NCBI GenBank assembly: GCA_007844125.1
Contig: CM017562.1
Location: forward strand, 59,651,029-59,715,028
Direction: 5' to 3'
From: Sinonovacula constricta
Lineage: Eukaryota; Mollusca; Bivalvia; Cardiida; Solecurtidae
DNA: 64,000 nucleotides
Shown: positions 9,511 to 20,030 of the stretch, one piece after another
Numbering within the stretch: the stretch's first letter is position 1
How the letters are laid out: the number at the start of each line of letters is the position of its first letter
Program-made: the position numbers and the translations under genes
The notes under the pieces: generated by a model
Seen by the model: the letters and a program-made list of their open reading frames with translations, nothing else
Told to the model about the DNA's origin: nothing
Databases searched by the model: none

Positions 9511-12500
9511 TTATTTTGCCAGAGTACTGTAACCATCTTTTGTTAATTTCAAATGAAGAAATTGTTCTTCAATTAGAAATTTGGTTTGTATGGAAATGTT
9601 GGGTATGAGAGATGGCCAGTACAGAGTTGTTGGACTATGACAGTAAAAGTGCTGCCAGCAAAAGCTTCCCTAAGACTAAGATCAACAATTGCTGGCAGCA
9701 AGCCCCTGAGACATCTTGCTGTGATCCTAGTCAAGCTTCTAGTGATTACACGATATGCTTCCTTAATGCTTGCTCTGCCTCCTGGATGGTGCTGTCCCTG
9801 TGAAGCACAAACTGATCAAGCATAAGCAATAAGTGCAGATCCTGATAAGCTAGCAGTAAGATGTCTAGCCAGGATCTACACCATTTGCTGCTTTGTCACT
9901 AGGAATATGTTCAGTAACAAATTGCATAAAGTTGTAAATTAAATTAACAAGAAGGAAGTTATTGAGTAGTAATGTGTCAGGCTAAGGGCTAGCATTGCCT
10001 CTGTGAATAGTTGGCTGTGTGTGTGGAATGTAGAGGGGAAGTCAAACATGTCCTTCCCAGCAGGGATCTGGGCAACTGATGGCTGCACCAGATAACTGAT
10101 GGTCATCCCAGCTTCCAGCTCTACAACAAGAAAACATCATCCGACTCAGGTTTTCCTTAGTGAAATCAAGAAATAATAATGTCAGCAGACCCCCAATCAT
10201 TCTTTATTTATATCACAGGAGTCAGAAACAATGTCCTCTGTGTCATGTTTCCCTGCTATGGAAGAATATCATTAATCAACAGATTGTCACAAATTTATCC
10301 TAGTGATGTAAGGAATTACAGAGATACTGTCACTGATGAGTATTGATTAGGATAGCATTATGGCCTTCTGTAGCCAATTGTTGATTTAGACCTGAGGTGA
10401 TGTTTAACCATTATCATGCTGCTTTCATTTTTTAGCAATATAAGATCTTAGTTAATTGCAAACTACTACATGCAACAGTGGCATCATATATTGCTAGAAA
10501 TTCAGCAAAAAAAATGCAAACTTACAAAAGACAGGTCTTTACAAAGACTAGCTATAAAACAAATTTGTTAACTATACCTGTCTTTAAGTTATTCTAGCTA
10601 ATGTTATATTTATCTTTTTGTTTTTAAGTGTATATTATATATGGTGATATTCATTTGACTGCCTGATATTGCTTGTTAATATTTACTAGGCACTCATTAT
10701 CTTTCAAAAGTGTATACATTGCTTAAACCATTGCTTAAAACAACCCAGACAGACTCACTGTTGTACCCTCTCGCAGTTTACCAAAGTCTATGGTTTAAAA
10801 TTACACTAAACAACAATTAAGTCAATAAAAGTCATGTTCTATTAATATGGTAAGAAATAAAAGGACAACAATGCAATAAAACCAAAAATAAAAAGTGCTT
10901 GGCCTTTGCAGAATTCAAAGCCAAAAGTTCTTGTTTGTTGTTTTGTGCATCACTGCGTGCACTCCTAAGTCCTGGTACATGCTTGTAATTTTATTATGTA
11001 TTGCTGCGGGAATAATGTTTACATTTAACTTTCAACATAATGCATGTGATGATTTTAGAATTCAACCACCGCTTATCAGTTCATTTAGATTGAAGACAAA
11101 TCCAATGAGGGGTCAATCATTATTGTTATGGTCAACTACTTTTTTTTCCCCTTAAATCTATTTTCACTGTTGTACAAGGCATCCAGAGATTGGGAAAGAT
11201 ATAACTGACTCAGGTAATAACCAACAGGTCCCTTTTACCATTCAGGTAACAGGAGAATGTTTCAAAACAAATTAATGCTTTTATCATCAATTTTTAAATA
11301 AAAATTGAGCAAATTTTGGAATACATTAAGAGTAAGCATTTGATGCACATTTATTGAACCGATATTGTTGCTTAACCTGTAAATACAATTACACAATAAA
11401 CATTTTTCTGAGAGTGTTCTTATTTTCTTACTATATAAATTCTGTACTTTTGAGATTTCTGTTAGGTATTGATTAAATGTGGATTCATGATATCATGTTT
11501 TCTGACAATTTTAATGCATAAATTTTAAAGTAATGTTCTATAAGAGTTCTATCAGTGACATTGGGGGATTATAGGGTGAAAATATGACTTTCTTGTAATC
11601 GTTGTTTCCATCCTTACTACTTATGGTGTTAACTGAACATTGTCCTCAGTTACAAATGCACTTTGTTCAGCACATTTTAGATATTTTTAATAATAACAAT
11701 GCAATGAATATAAAGCATGTTTTTTCTTTACAATTCTAGAGTTGCAAAATAACAATTGCCTGACAAGTGACAATCTTGACAATATTCTACATTCTACACT
11801 TGGATTAAAACATTACCCAAGGGCATCTGGTATATGAGTGAAAAAATATATTTTGGCAGTTTTATGACCCCACCGCAGGCCAATCAACTCTTTAGAAGAT
11901 TAACCAACATTGCTAATTGGCCCATTTGAATAGATTTATCAACAACAAACATATAAGCACTTATAGGTATTGTTTCTATTTGTACAGGAATATGATAAAA
12001 TTAATTGAATATAATACATTTTAGATATCATATCTTAGATGTAATGGTAAAAAAAGATGTGAAATAATTTAGTAAAAAGGCACAACACAATAATGCCTGT
12101 TTCAAAAGTAAACTTGTACTTAATAAAATAAAGACCAATCAATACAATACAATATTTTATATACATAAAAGAGTCATGCTTGACCCAAAATGAAATTTAC
12201 TGATTTTACACAAATATTCATCCTGCTTTTATTACAATACAAAAAGGCTGTTTTAATTATTAGATTATTTTAAGGTGTACCTATATATGTATTTACTAAG
12301 GTTCTCTTTCCTAAAAAAAATGAGGAATTCTTCTGACTAAGAAACACAGCATTTCATTTCGTGGCTAAGCCTGATTTTTATCAAATACCTTCTTCAATAT
12401 AATGCAAAAATTGTCCTTTTATTCTATATATAAATCAAATTAATTGGATGCATTTAAGCAGCTAAAAAAACTAATCGCAAAATACACATAACTTGGATAC

Positions 12501-13408
12501 GTTGTCTAACTAAGTTACACTTAAGACATGTTGCTATGGTAGGCATGGTTACAGCCTGTGTGAGTAAGGGTCAACTGTTCTTTCTTGTTAATCATTCTTT
12601 ATTATTGCTTATATTTTGGGATACTTCTGTATGCAATCCTGCAATCTCAATTAAAAGAAATACTTTACTGCAACACAATGCCTGCACTGTTCTTACCAAC
12701 ATGGTCAAATACAGAACAAAAAAACTCTGGCAAAAGTGTAAAAGAAGAAGAATTATTGTGTTATAAAAATATTGTCTTACCATGTTGTTGACTGCAACAA
12801 ATTAACAGAAACCAGGCAACCTTGGCCTGCTTACTGTTGCAGGTCGGTACATATGGCATAGGTATTCTTTTGGCATAATCTTTTATTCTTGGCTTGCTAA
12901 TGTTTTTAGCTTTAATATTATATATGCTAAGAATGCTGAATGCTGACTGGTTAATCTCTGACTTCCTGTGAGAGCCAGTTAATGTCTACAAAAAAATACT
13001 AGTGTAGAGATCATTTGGCAATAATGTACACAATTTGACGTCCCTGGTTCTACCCTGGCATTTGTTTAGTTTCTTCTTCCACCAAAGCAGCAGGATGTTA
13101 CTCTTATGATCATAACTGGTTGCTGCAAGACATTTCCAAAAACAAAACATAATTTGTTCATAAATATGTAAATGAATATCAAAACCAGTTGTTTTCTTAG
13201 AATCATAACAACACTGAACTACAATGATGGCTATTCTCTTAACAAAAATCAGCCTTACACTAATCAGGAAAAATGATAATTCCTTGATATCTTTTCAACA
13301 GCCATATTTATTTCAGTAAAATTGTCATCTTATTACAGACAGTACGTCAGGCCCCTGTTTATAAAATTCAGAATCTCCAAGAAATTACATGTTGTGTATA
13401 CTTTCAGG
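9511..13408. other. Long AT-rich stretch without recognised genes
   Basis: I see no coding motif, RNA gene or transposon end apart from one foldback copy at 9822. The overlapping plus-strand frames at 9586-9825 and 10895-11155 show no recognisable domain. A GC-richer patch at about 10020-10250 could be regulatory, without specific support. Confidence 0.45.
9822..9892 (+). repeat. Foldback element copy
   Basis: AAGTGCAGATCCTGATAAGC then CCAGGATCTACACCATTTGC. The central CTCCCAGCAGGAGC is mostly lost. Confidence 0.65.
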
Positions 13409-13541
13409 ATACTCTTCTATTGCTAATGAAGAGGTTGTCATGACGCCTGAGCTTCACCTAGTCTTTATTTAGATATTTAGCACAGGGCTTTTCCACGTCA
13501 GTGAAGATGATTGGAAACGATCCAATAGGATCATGCAAGGT
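13409..13541 (+). other. GC-richer block bounded by splice-like signals; possible non-coding exon or enhancer
   Basis: TGTATACTTTCAG precedes base 13409 and ATGCAAG|GTAAGGTCC follows base 13541. All three frames contain stops, so it is not an internal coding exon. It could be an untranslated or lncRNA exon, a conserved non-coding element, or chance. Confidence 0.15.
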
Positions 13542-13831
13542 AAGGTCCTGGTAATAAACAGGCATCAAAACAGCAGCATGAGGACCATGTGACATGAGGT
13601 GATACTTAATTAACAGCTTACAGGAATACATGAATAAACATCAACAAATGGTAAAATGCATCTTTGATACAAAGCAAAATTAAGGCCAGTTCAACATTTA
13701 TCTACTTAAATTGAATCTAAACTCAAATAAGCCTGCCAAGTTTGGATAGATTTTCTGAAAAGTTCCATGACAGAATATATATACAATTTATAGATGTAGA
13801 AAGGGATGTGACTCTACACCTAAATAATACC

Positions 13832-13910
13832 TCCTGATCAAATATAGCTGATCCAGATCTGCCATTTTCTGCTAAGTTCTGTCTGATTAGGATCCTCACC
13901 TTTTGCAACT
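13832..13910 (-). repeat. Foldback element copy, degenerate
   Basis: AGCTGATCCAGATCTGCC followed by GTTCTGTCTGATTAGGATCC and TTTTGC match the family in reverse orientation. Confidence 0.55.
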
Positions 13911-14556
13911 AAGTATCTGGCAATATGTCTTTGTTACCCAGATTAACTATGAATTTGTATGGGGTGTTGACAATTTAAGAAGTTAACTTTTTAAATAATA
14001 TTACACATTGTTTTAGGGGATATATAGACAACTTAGCATCAGGCCTACCAGGTGAATTGATCTGAAGTAAGCCAGCCTGATTAGACCTTATCTTGGTCAA
14101 CTTGTTAACTTCATACTTAATTCTTTGTAATTTTCTAACAACTAAATGCACATTTAAAAGGACATGTTTGTAAATAATTAGGAGAAAATATTGTAGATCC
14201 TTATCAAAAAGTTGCCAGAAGGGTGGTGAGGTGGCTGTACTGAATCTCCACAGTATGATCAATTTCAATCTTAGCGGGTTTTAATGTCTTTAAAACAAAT
14301 CCAATAATAAAAAGAAGCTAACATATGGTGGCAGCCACTGTATCTAGCCATTAAAACACTATAACCAGTCTGAGAGTTCATGGTGAGATATAAGGTGGGC
14401 TTAATTGGATTTTAATTGTCTCCCTCAAATTTTCATCTGATTAGTGCTTCCTCACCAGGGACCAGGGAGCTTGTTTGGAAGTGTTATTTATATTGGGCAT
14501 TTCCTTGAATATACAGACACATCCAACTCTTACAACCAGTAAAATACTAAGTTATC
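13911..14556. other. AT-rich DNA, nothing firmly recognised
   Basis: The minus-strand frame 13975-14268 has no recognisable motif. A mixed-composition patch at 14330-14480 could be regulatory. Confidence 0.45.
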
Positions 14557-14692
14557 AGACTTAGGCAAATAGTATAGATCTAGATCAGGCTTAGGCAGAT
14601 AGTGAAGATCTAGATCATGCTTAGGCAAAAAGTATAAATCAAGATCAGCCAGCTTCTAATATGGTCAGGTTGTACACTATTTGCTGCTAAGT
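14557..14692 (-). repeat. Foldback element whose arm is triplicated (30-bp step)
   Basis: TTAGGCAAATAGTATAGATC, TTAGGCAGATAGTGAAGATC and TTAGGCAAAAAGTATAAATC start at 14561, 14591 and 14621, exactly 30 bp apart. They are followed by AGATCAGCCAGCTTC, a degenerate centre, and the opposite arm TTGTACACTATTTGCTGC. Confidence 0.8.
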
Positions 14693-15167
14693 CCCTACTA
14701 TGTCATGTTATCATTGTCTAAACTTGTTAGCAAATACTATCTATATGGGTTATTCACAAATGCAGAATAAAGAACTGAGCAAAAGAAAGACTTTAATACA
14801 TATGGCCCAATAAAACAGCACAATTTTATGAAGTTTGAATTCCTTATCCATGTGGTATTTTGCATTTGTTTTAATAACATCTTTACATTTTATCATTGTA
14901 TCTTTTATTATATCTCTACAGTCATTATTTCCTGCATTTCTACACATGAGCACTATCAATATTAAGCAATTTTCATTTCTTGTTTATATACAATCAATAG
15001 TGAACAACAATAAGGTAACTTAAAATTGTTCAGTTTTCTTGTCTTAATGCCTGACCGATAGGAGCTGTTTGTTTTGCAACCAATGGTTTTCAGCAGAGCT
15101 GAATTTTGTACCACCAAGAATCAAGAGAACTTCAACACATTATGCACAGCAAAGCTATTCTAGTTAA
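14693..15167. other. AT-rich DNA, nothing recognised
   Basis: Short open frames on both strands overlap one another at 14750-15023 and have no recognisable motif. Confidence 0.5.
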
Positions 15168-15292
15168 TATTTAACCTGCTAAGCATTACCCTCTAATTGT
15201 TCAGGCTTAAGCCAGCAGTAAAGATCCAGATCGGCTAGAGACTAGGAGCTGTCTAATCAGGATATGTACTATTTGCTGCTGTGTCTCAAGCA
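15168..15292 (-). repeat. Foldback element copy, long form
   Basis: AACCTGCTAAGCATTACC leads into TTCAGGCTTAAGCCAGCAG, AAGATCCAGATCGGC, TAGGAGCTGTCTAATCAGG and ACTATTTGCTGC. The outer CTGCTAAG is part of the longer palindrome seen in other copies. Confidence 0.7.
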
Positions 15293-16439
15293 CTATATAT
15301 CTAGGCAACTTCGCGTGCACAGATGAACAAGACAATCAAAAAAGGCATATGGGTTATAAACAAAATGTAGTCTGATTCCAGCTGACAAAATACCTTTCAT
15401 CATGTTCTATCAGGCCACCCAACCAGTTCCTGTCACCCTACACTCTGTTTGCAGCTGTCTGAAGGGTGACAAAAAGGTGTTCAAATGCTTCCATCCCCAT
15501 GGAGATGATACATTTGGAACCCCTCAATTCTCTTCCCTGTGTGTTACAGAGATTCCAGAGCTAGTCATGAAGTATGGGAGGAGTGATCATGTTCATCACA
15601 AGTGACAAGTCCAGAATTACTGCTGGCTAGGTCTATAATCATCCAATTATCACCTGTCCAGAGAAATAATGCTTGCTGTAACATCCTCCTTTTATCCTAC
15701 AATTAACCAGCTCCAGAGAGAATGTCACATGTAAAACTTGCAGAAAAGGGTCAAGGAAACTTTATTTTGTCTCCATTTATTTGCTTTTCTAAACATTTGT
15801 TAAAATTATTACTTCTTATGAAAGTCAGTAAGACATTGACAATTATAATTAACATGCACCTTTTACAATTTAATGATTAGAAAAGTATGTTATTCTCCCT
15901 TTATATCATACTATACTCTTATCTTAAACATGAGCTTCAAGCATTCATATTTTCATTGAAAAAACAACAACAACAACAACATTTAAACAAATAAATAGTT
16001 GCAAACAAACATTTTAAAATACTTTATTCTTCAGTTAATAAGATACGCATTCTAGCCATAACTTACCGAACACATACAGCTTGGTATAAAAGATACTTCT
16101 CTTCTTAAGCTACCATGCTATGTACACTGCCTTACAAGTGTCACAGACCTTTAAAGTTGATTTGTTAGAAAACTTTTAACAGAATAAAACTCATCATCAA
16201 AGATTATGAATTCCCCTGATGCTTCTTTGACACAATTTATAAAGACAACAAAGTTCCACAACTCAAATAAAATCAAGTTATTCATGACATGTAAGTGACA
16301 TGCTCAGCTACATGTCGACTTGAAACTTACCAAGTAGATTAAGTTTCACAAAAAATCTAACTAATAACAGCTGAGAAAAAATACGGACAAATAATGTCTA
16401 CAGTCTTTTGTCACAAACCGTGGGATGTCAGTCTAATAT
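15293..16439. other. AT-rich DNA with a small (CAA)n
   Basis: A plus-strand frame at 15402-15605 lies in a GC-richer patch but has no recognisable domain. A (CAA)6-like run is at 15964-15982. No other feature seen. Confidence 0.45.
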
Positions 16440-16591
16440 AACTTTTAACGTTTAACATTTTGTTAAAAAACCATGCTAAATTTCCAGGGTTTTTATCTTT
16501 AATATTATATAGGTTATATGTCAGAGTTGATATACTTATAAATAGACACTGAGCAGCAAAAAGTGTACATCCTGATAAGACAGCTCCCAGC

Positions 16592-16626
<35 letters not shown>

Positions 16627-16880
16627 ATATGTCAGGGTTGATAAACTTATAAACAGAGACTAAGCAGCAAATAGTGTAGATCCTGATCAGACAGCTCCCA
16701 GCAGGGGTATATATATATATATATGTTATATGTCAGGGTTGATATACTTATAAACAGATACTGAGCAGTAAATCGTGTACATCCTGATCGGACAGCTCCC
16801 AGCAGCGAGCTGGCTGATTTGCATCAGCACTATTTGCCTAAGCCTAAATAAGTGAATAGCAGGCCAAGAGATAACCCCCA
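16440..16880 (+). repeat. Foldback element, long form, left half triplicated around (TA)n tracts
   Basis: GTTATATGTCAG begins at 16513, 16624 and 16725, each followed by CTTATAAA, AGCAGCAAATAGTGTA-like arm sequence and CAGCTCCCAGCAG. The first two repeats end in (TA)n at about 16596-16623 and 16708-16724; the third continues through GAGCTGGCTGATTTGCATC, CACTATTTGCCTAAGCC and AATAGCAGGCCAAGAG. The upstream flank AACCATGCTAAATTTCCAGG also matches the copy at 53.6 kb, so the full element is about 200 bp. Confidence 0.85.
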
Positions 16881-17429
16881 AATCCTTAGTTTCTGGGCTT
16901 ATGAAAATGGTAAATTAACACTTAACATAATAAATCTTCCAGGAAGGTATCTGCGGATGTTTGTCCTCCTGTAAAATGTCTTTTCAAATACTTTCTGGGT
17001 TACATATTTCCAATTAAACAAGAAGCTAACATTTTCACTTGGGTTTTATGTGATAAATTCCATTAATCATTCATTCAATTAATTCCTACATACATCCAAT
17101 ATTCAAACTTGTGCCAGGGAATTCACAGAGTTTCTGATGAAGACAAAAAAAAAAAATGCCTAAGAAATTAAACAGGGAGAGAAAATTAAATCTGCAGAAT
17201 TCATCACTGCTGTAAACAATTTGAGACATATATAGAAAGCAAGAACACCCAGAATTCTGGGACTCTATGACAGTCCAGACTCGGAAGTGTACAACTGACA
17301 GCCAGGCTTCAAAGTGGTATAAAAGTATAATGACAGATTACAGTCCTGACTGGTTCTAATTGAAGCATGCTACATTTGTTACCAAGTAAAATCTTAGATA
17401 TGTGCTATATTCAACATGACATATTGCAC
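16881..17429. other. AT-rich DNA, nothing recognised
   Basis: Contains an A13 run near 17143. No gene or element ends seen. Confidence 0.45.
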
Positions 17430-17490
17430 GAGACTCCCAACAGGAGCTGTTTGATCACCACACTATTTGCCTAAGCCTGATTTATTTATA
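17430..17490 (+). repeat. Foldback element copy, partial
   Basis: GACTCCCAACAGGAGCTGTT and ACACTATTTGCCTAAGCCTG are the family centre and right arm; the left arm is degraded. Confidence 0.7.
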
Positions 17491-19107
17491 CCTGCTAAGT
17501 GTTACAACACCATGCAAACATGTCCATGTGTAAGTATAGATGATCTCTGATGTAGCCCAAACTCACTCGTAAAAAGTTTCTGAAATACAATCAATTTTGA
17601 GATTTGGGTGGAATACATCCATTTTGAAACAATTGTTACACTAGAAATATCAGCATTTCAACTGAATATTAACTGAATTCTTCTAATTGGAATGCTCAGC
17701 AGATCATTTTCAAACTATCTTAGGACAAAATATTGATGATTAAATCACCTGCTGTCAAATAACATATTTCAAGACTAAATGTGTGCCTTATTCTTTTTAT
17801 TACCAAATATTTGTGTAGGACATAAAATATATCACACAATAGCTCTCATTTACAGATTACATTCCTAAAATCCATCAATATTTTATTATGCAAAGCTCTG
17901 ATAATTAATTCTGTCAATAAAACAACAGCTTCATTATCTTTTAACAACAACAAATGTTTGACAGCATGTATAGAAGGGTTAACAGGGTATCACATATCAT
18001 GTGATGTCTATATTGGAACAGAAGCCACTTGTCTAAGGTTGTGTTTCCCATCAGATCCACCTCATTAACAATCAACTATAAAATATGAACATATCTCTAG
18101 AACATCCCATCTCTAACAGATCTACCTATATAACTACAGCCATCCTATCACTACTTCATGTTGTAAATGGATTCGACAGCCTTCTATCCATACAAGAATC
18201 CACCAGCTGAGATCTACATCATGTTATCGGCCATCTTGATGCATCCATCTGGCCATCTTGATACATTTATAAAGCAGTCAAAACATGCTCACAGATTTCT
18301 ATGGTAAACCATGTCATTGGGAATTATATAGTGTAAATGATAATTTCTGCATGGTTGAACTTCCAACTGAAAAAAACACACGCTGAGATATGTAATGTTC
18401 AAACTGAATTTGATAAGATACTGCCATCACTGTCATGATCTGCCATTAACACACCCAGTCACGTTAACTTGACATTTAGCATATGTCAACTGATTATTTC
18501 CTGAAATTGTATTCTAATCATATTATGTTAGACATATCAAAATGGGTTCTCCTGAAATTACGTAGGGCAGACAATTCAAGAAATATTCCATGTCTTTCTG
18601 ACAATAACATACACAATAAGTCTTTTCTTCTATTGAATCAACTTCAAGCAGTTCATTGAGCATATAATTCTTCCAGGAAGGTGAAAAAGAAAGAAAATTC
18701 TTGTCAATAATTTCCGCTCCTCCAGTAGACAGCACACAAAGCCTGGTTCCCCATAGTTCATTCTAACACAATGGTGGAGCTGGGCCCAGGCTAGCCTGAA
18801 GCCAGTGGGGGGGATTAGTCATAGCATATCAAAACTATTGATAATTGATTATGACTGCTTTGTAAAGTGATACAAGTGCAGTATCTGGTGGTGGAGAAAA
18901 GCAATCAAGATGAAATCAATCCAATAATAATGGTCTTTGTTGTAGGCTCCATGAAAATAATACAGAGTTTCCACGGCTGTGAACTTATGAATGAGGGCTT
19001 GGAAATTTTCAAATATTTACAGGAGATGAAAGGACTGAATGAATATTGATGTGTGCCTTCTTCATGCTATTTGCTGGTACAGCAGTGGTTGTTGATGCTA
19101 TTGATTT
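17491..19107. other. AT-rich DNA without recognised genes
   Basis: Open frames at 18523-18735 (minus) and 18867-19049 (plus) have no recognisable motif. A paired motif at 18229 is listed separately. Confidence 0.45.
18229..18262 (-). promoter_or_regulatory. Two identical YY1-like sites 22 bp apart
   Basis: GGCCATCTTGAT occurs at 18229-18240 and 18251-18262. Its complement contains AAGATGGC, the core bound by the conserved zinc-finger factor YY1. Identity over 12 bp at two turns of helix is notable; function is inference. Confidence 0.25.
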
Positions 19108-19300
19108 GGGGTGAGAGCTAATGAGAATGAGGATGATCTTAGAGAGGATGAATATGAGGGTGAATAATGAAGGAAGGAAAAAGATAAAGGATGAGGTGGA
19201 AGGAAAACAAATGGAAAGAAGGGGGACAGTAAGAGAAGGATGAAGAGGAGGAACAAATGGAGGAAAGGAAAGAAGAATAAGGAAGAGAAGAGTAAACAGA
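19108..19300. repeat. Purine-rich (polypurine/polypyrimidine) tract
   Basis: About 190 bp of the plus strand are almost all A and G with scattered T, in AAGGAAGG and GATGAGG-like phrases. Overlapping minus-strand frames of 140 and 87 codons are serine/phenylalanine/leucine/proline-rich only because of this composition and are not genes. Confidence 0.8.
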
Positions 19301-20030
19301 TATATTACTAGATATTTCTTGACAACCTGGACCAAAGACAACAGTAAACAATTGTTTTTGTAGCAAAAAGCAACAACACAGAAGACAAAGAAAGTATACC
19401 ACTCTCTCTGTAAATCTGCCCTGATGTCCATCTTGTCATCACAAGGGCCCTAAATCAGTGCCACTATCACTACTCATGCCCTCCTCTGCAGTTCAAGCAG
19501 GCCTGGTCTGTCCATCAACATGTACCAACATCAGGCCCCAAGACTGACCACAAATGACCACTGGTCTACAAGACAGAAGCTTCAACAGATCACTTCCTGC
19601 CTCCTGATTGATTACCATACTGACCTATAAATGAAGGACACAGTTTCACTTATCTACCTTCCTGTTGGTAGGATATTATACAAATACCTATCTTTAGTTA
19701 ACATAGTGTTCACATTTCTATATAATTTGCATGTTCCGACAAGTACTCATACATATTGCTCTCCAAGTCCAACAGAAATGGTATTAGTTGATGTTGGCAC
19801 AATACTATGTAGATAAAGCTTCAACCATCAGAATATGAAGTACCAGGTTCCATCAAAGCACCAATCTTTTAATATAGTTTATCATTAAAGTTATATTTTA
19901 ATGATAAAGTCTAAAGGAATGTGTACATTTTAAATAGAAATTATCTATATAAGATATCAATGAGATGTCCACAAGGGTCACATGGTTTTCAATGCGACAG
20001 AGGTTACTGTAGCACAGCAAAACGTAAATT
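19301..20030. other. Left flank of the 14-kb array
   Basis: A GC-richer block at about 19430-19620 has no open frame of note and may be a non-coding element. The rest is AT-rich. The array begins sharply at 20031 with no degenerate border units. Confidence 0.45.

Noticed and set aside
12769..12810. 11-bp microexon on the minus strand (GTTGCAG|TCAACAACATG|GTAAG)
   Set aside because: Splice sites look good, but an 11-bp exon cannot be supported without transcript data and such pairs occur by chance in 64 kb.
19009..19431. 140-codon minus-strand frame with hydrophobic and proline-rich stretches
   Set aside because: Produced by the purine-rich tract; composition-driven, and a second overlapping frame is also open.
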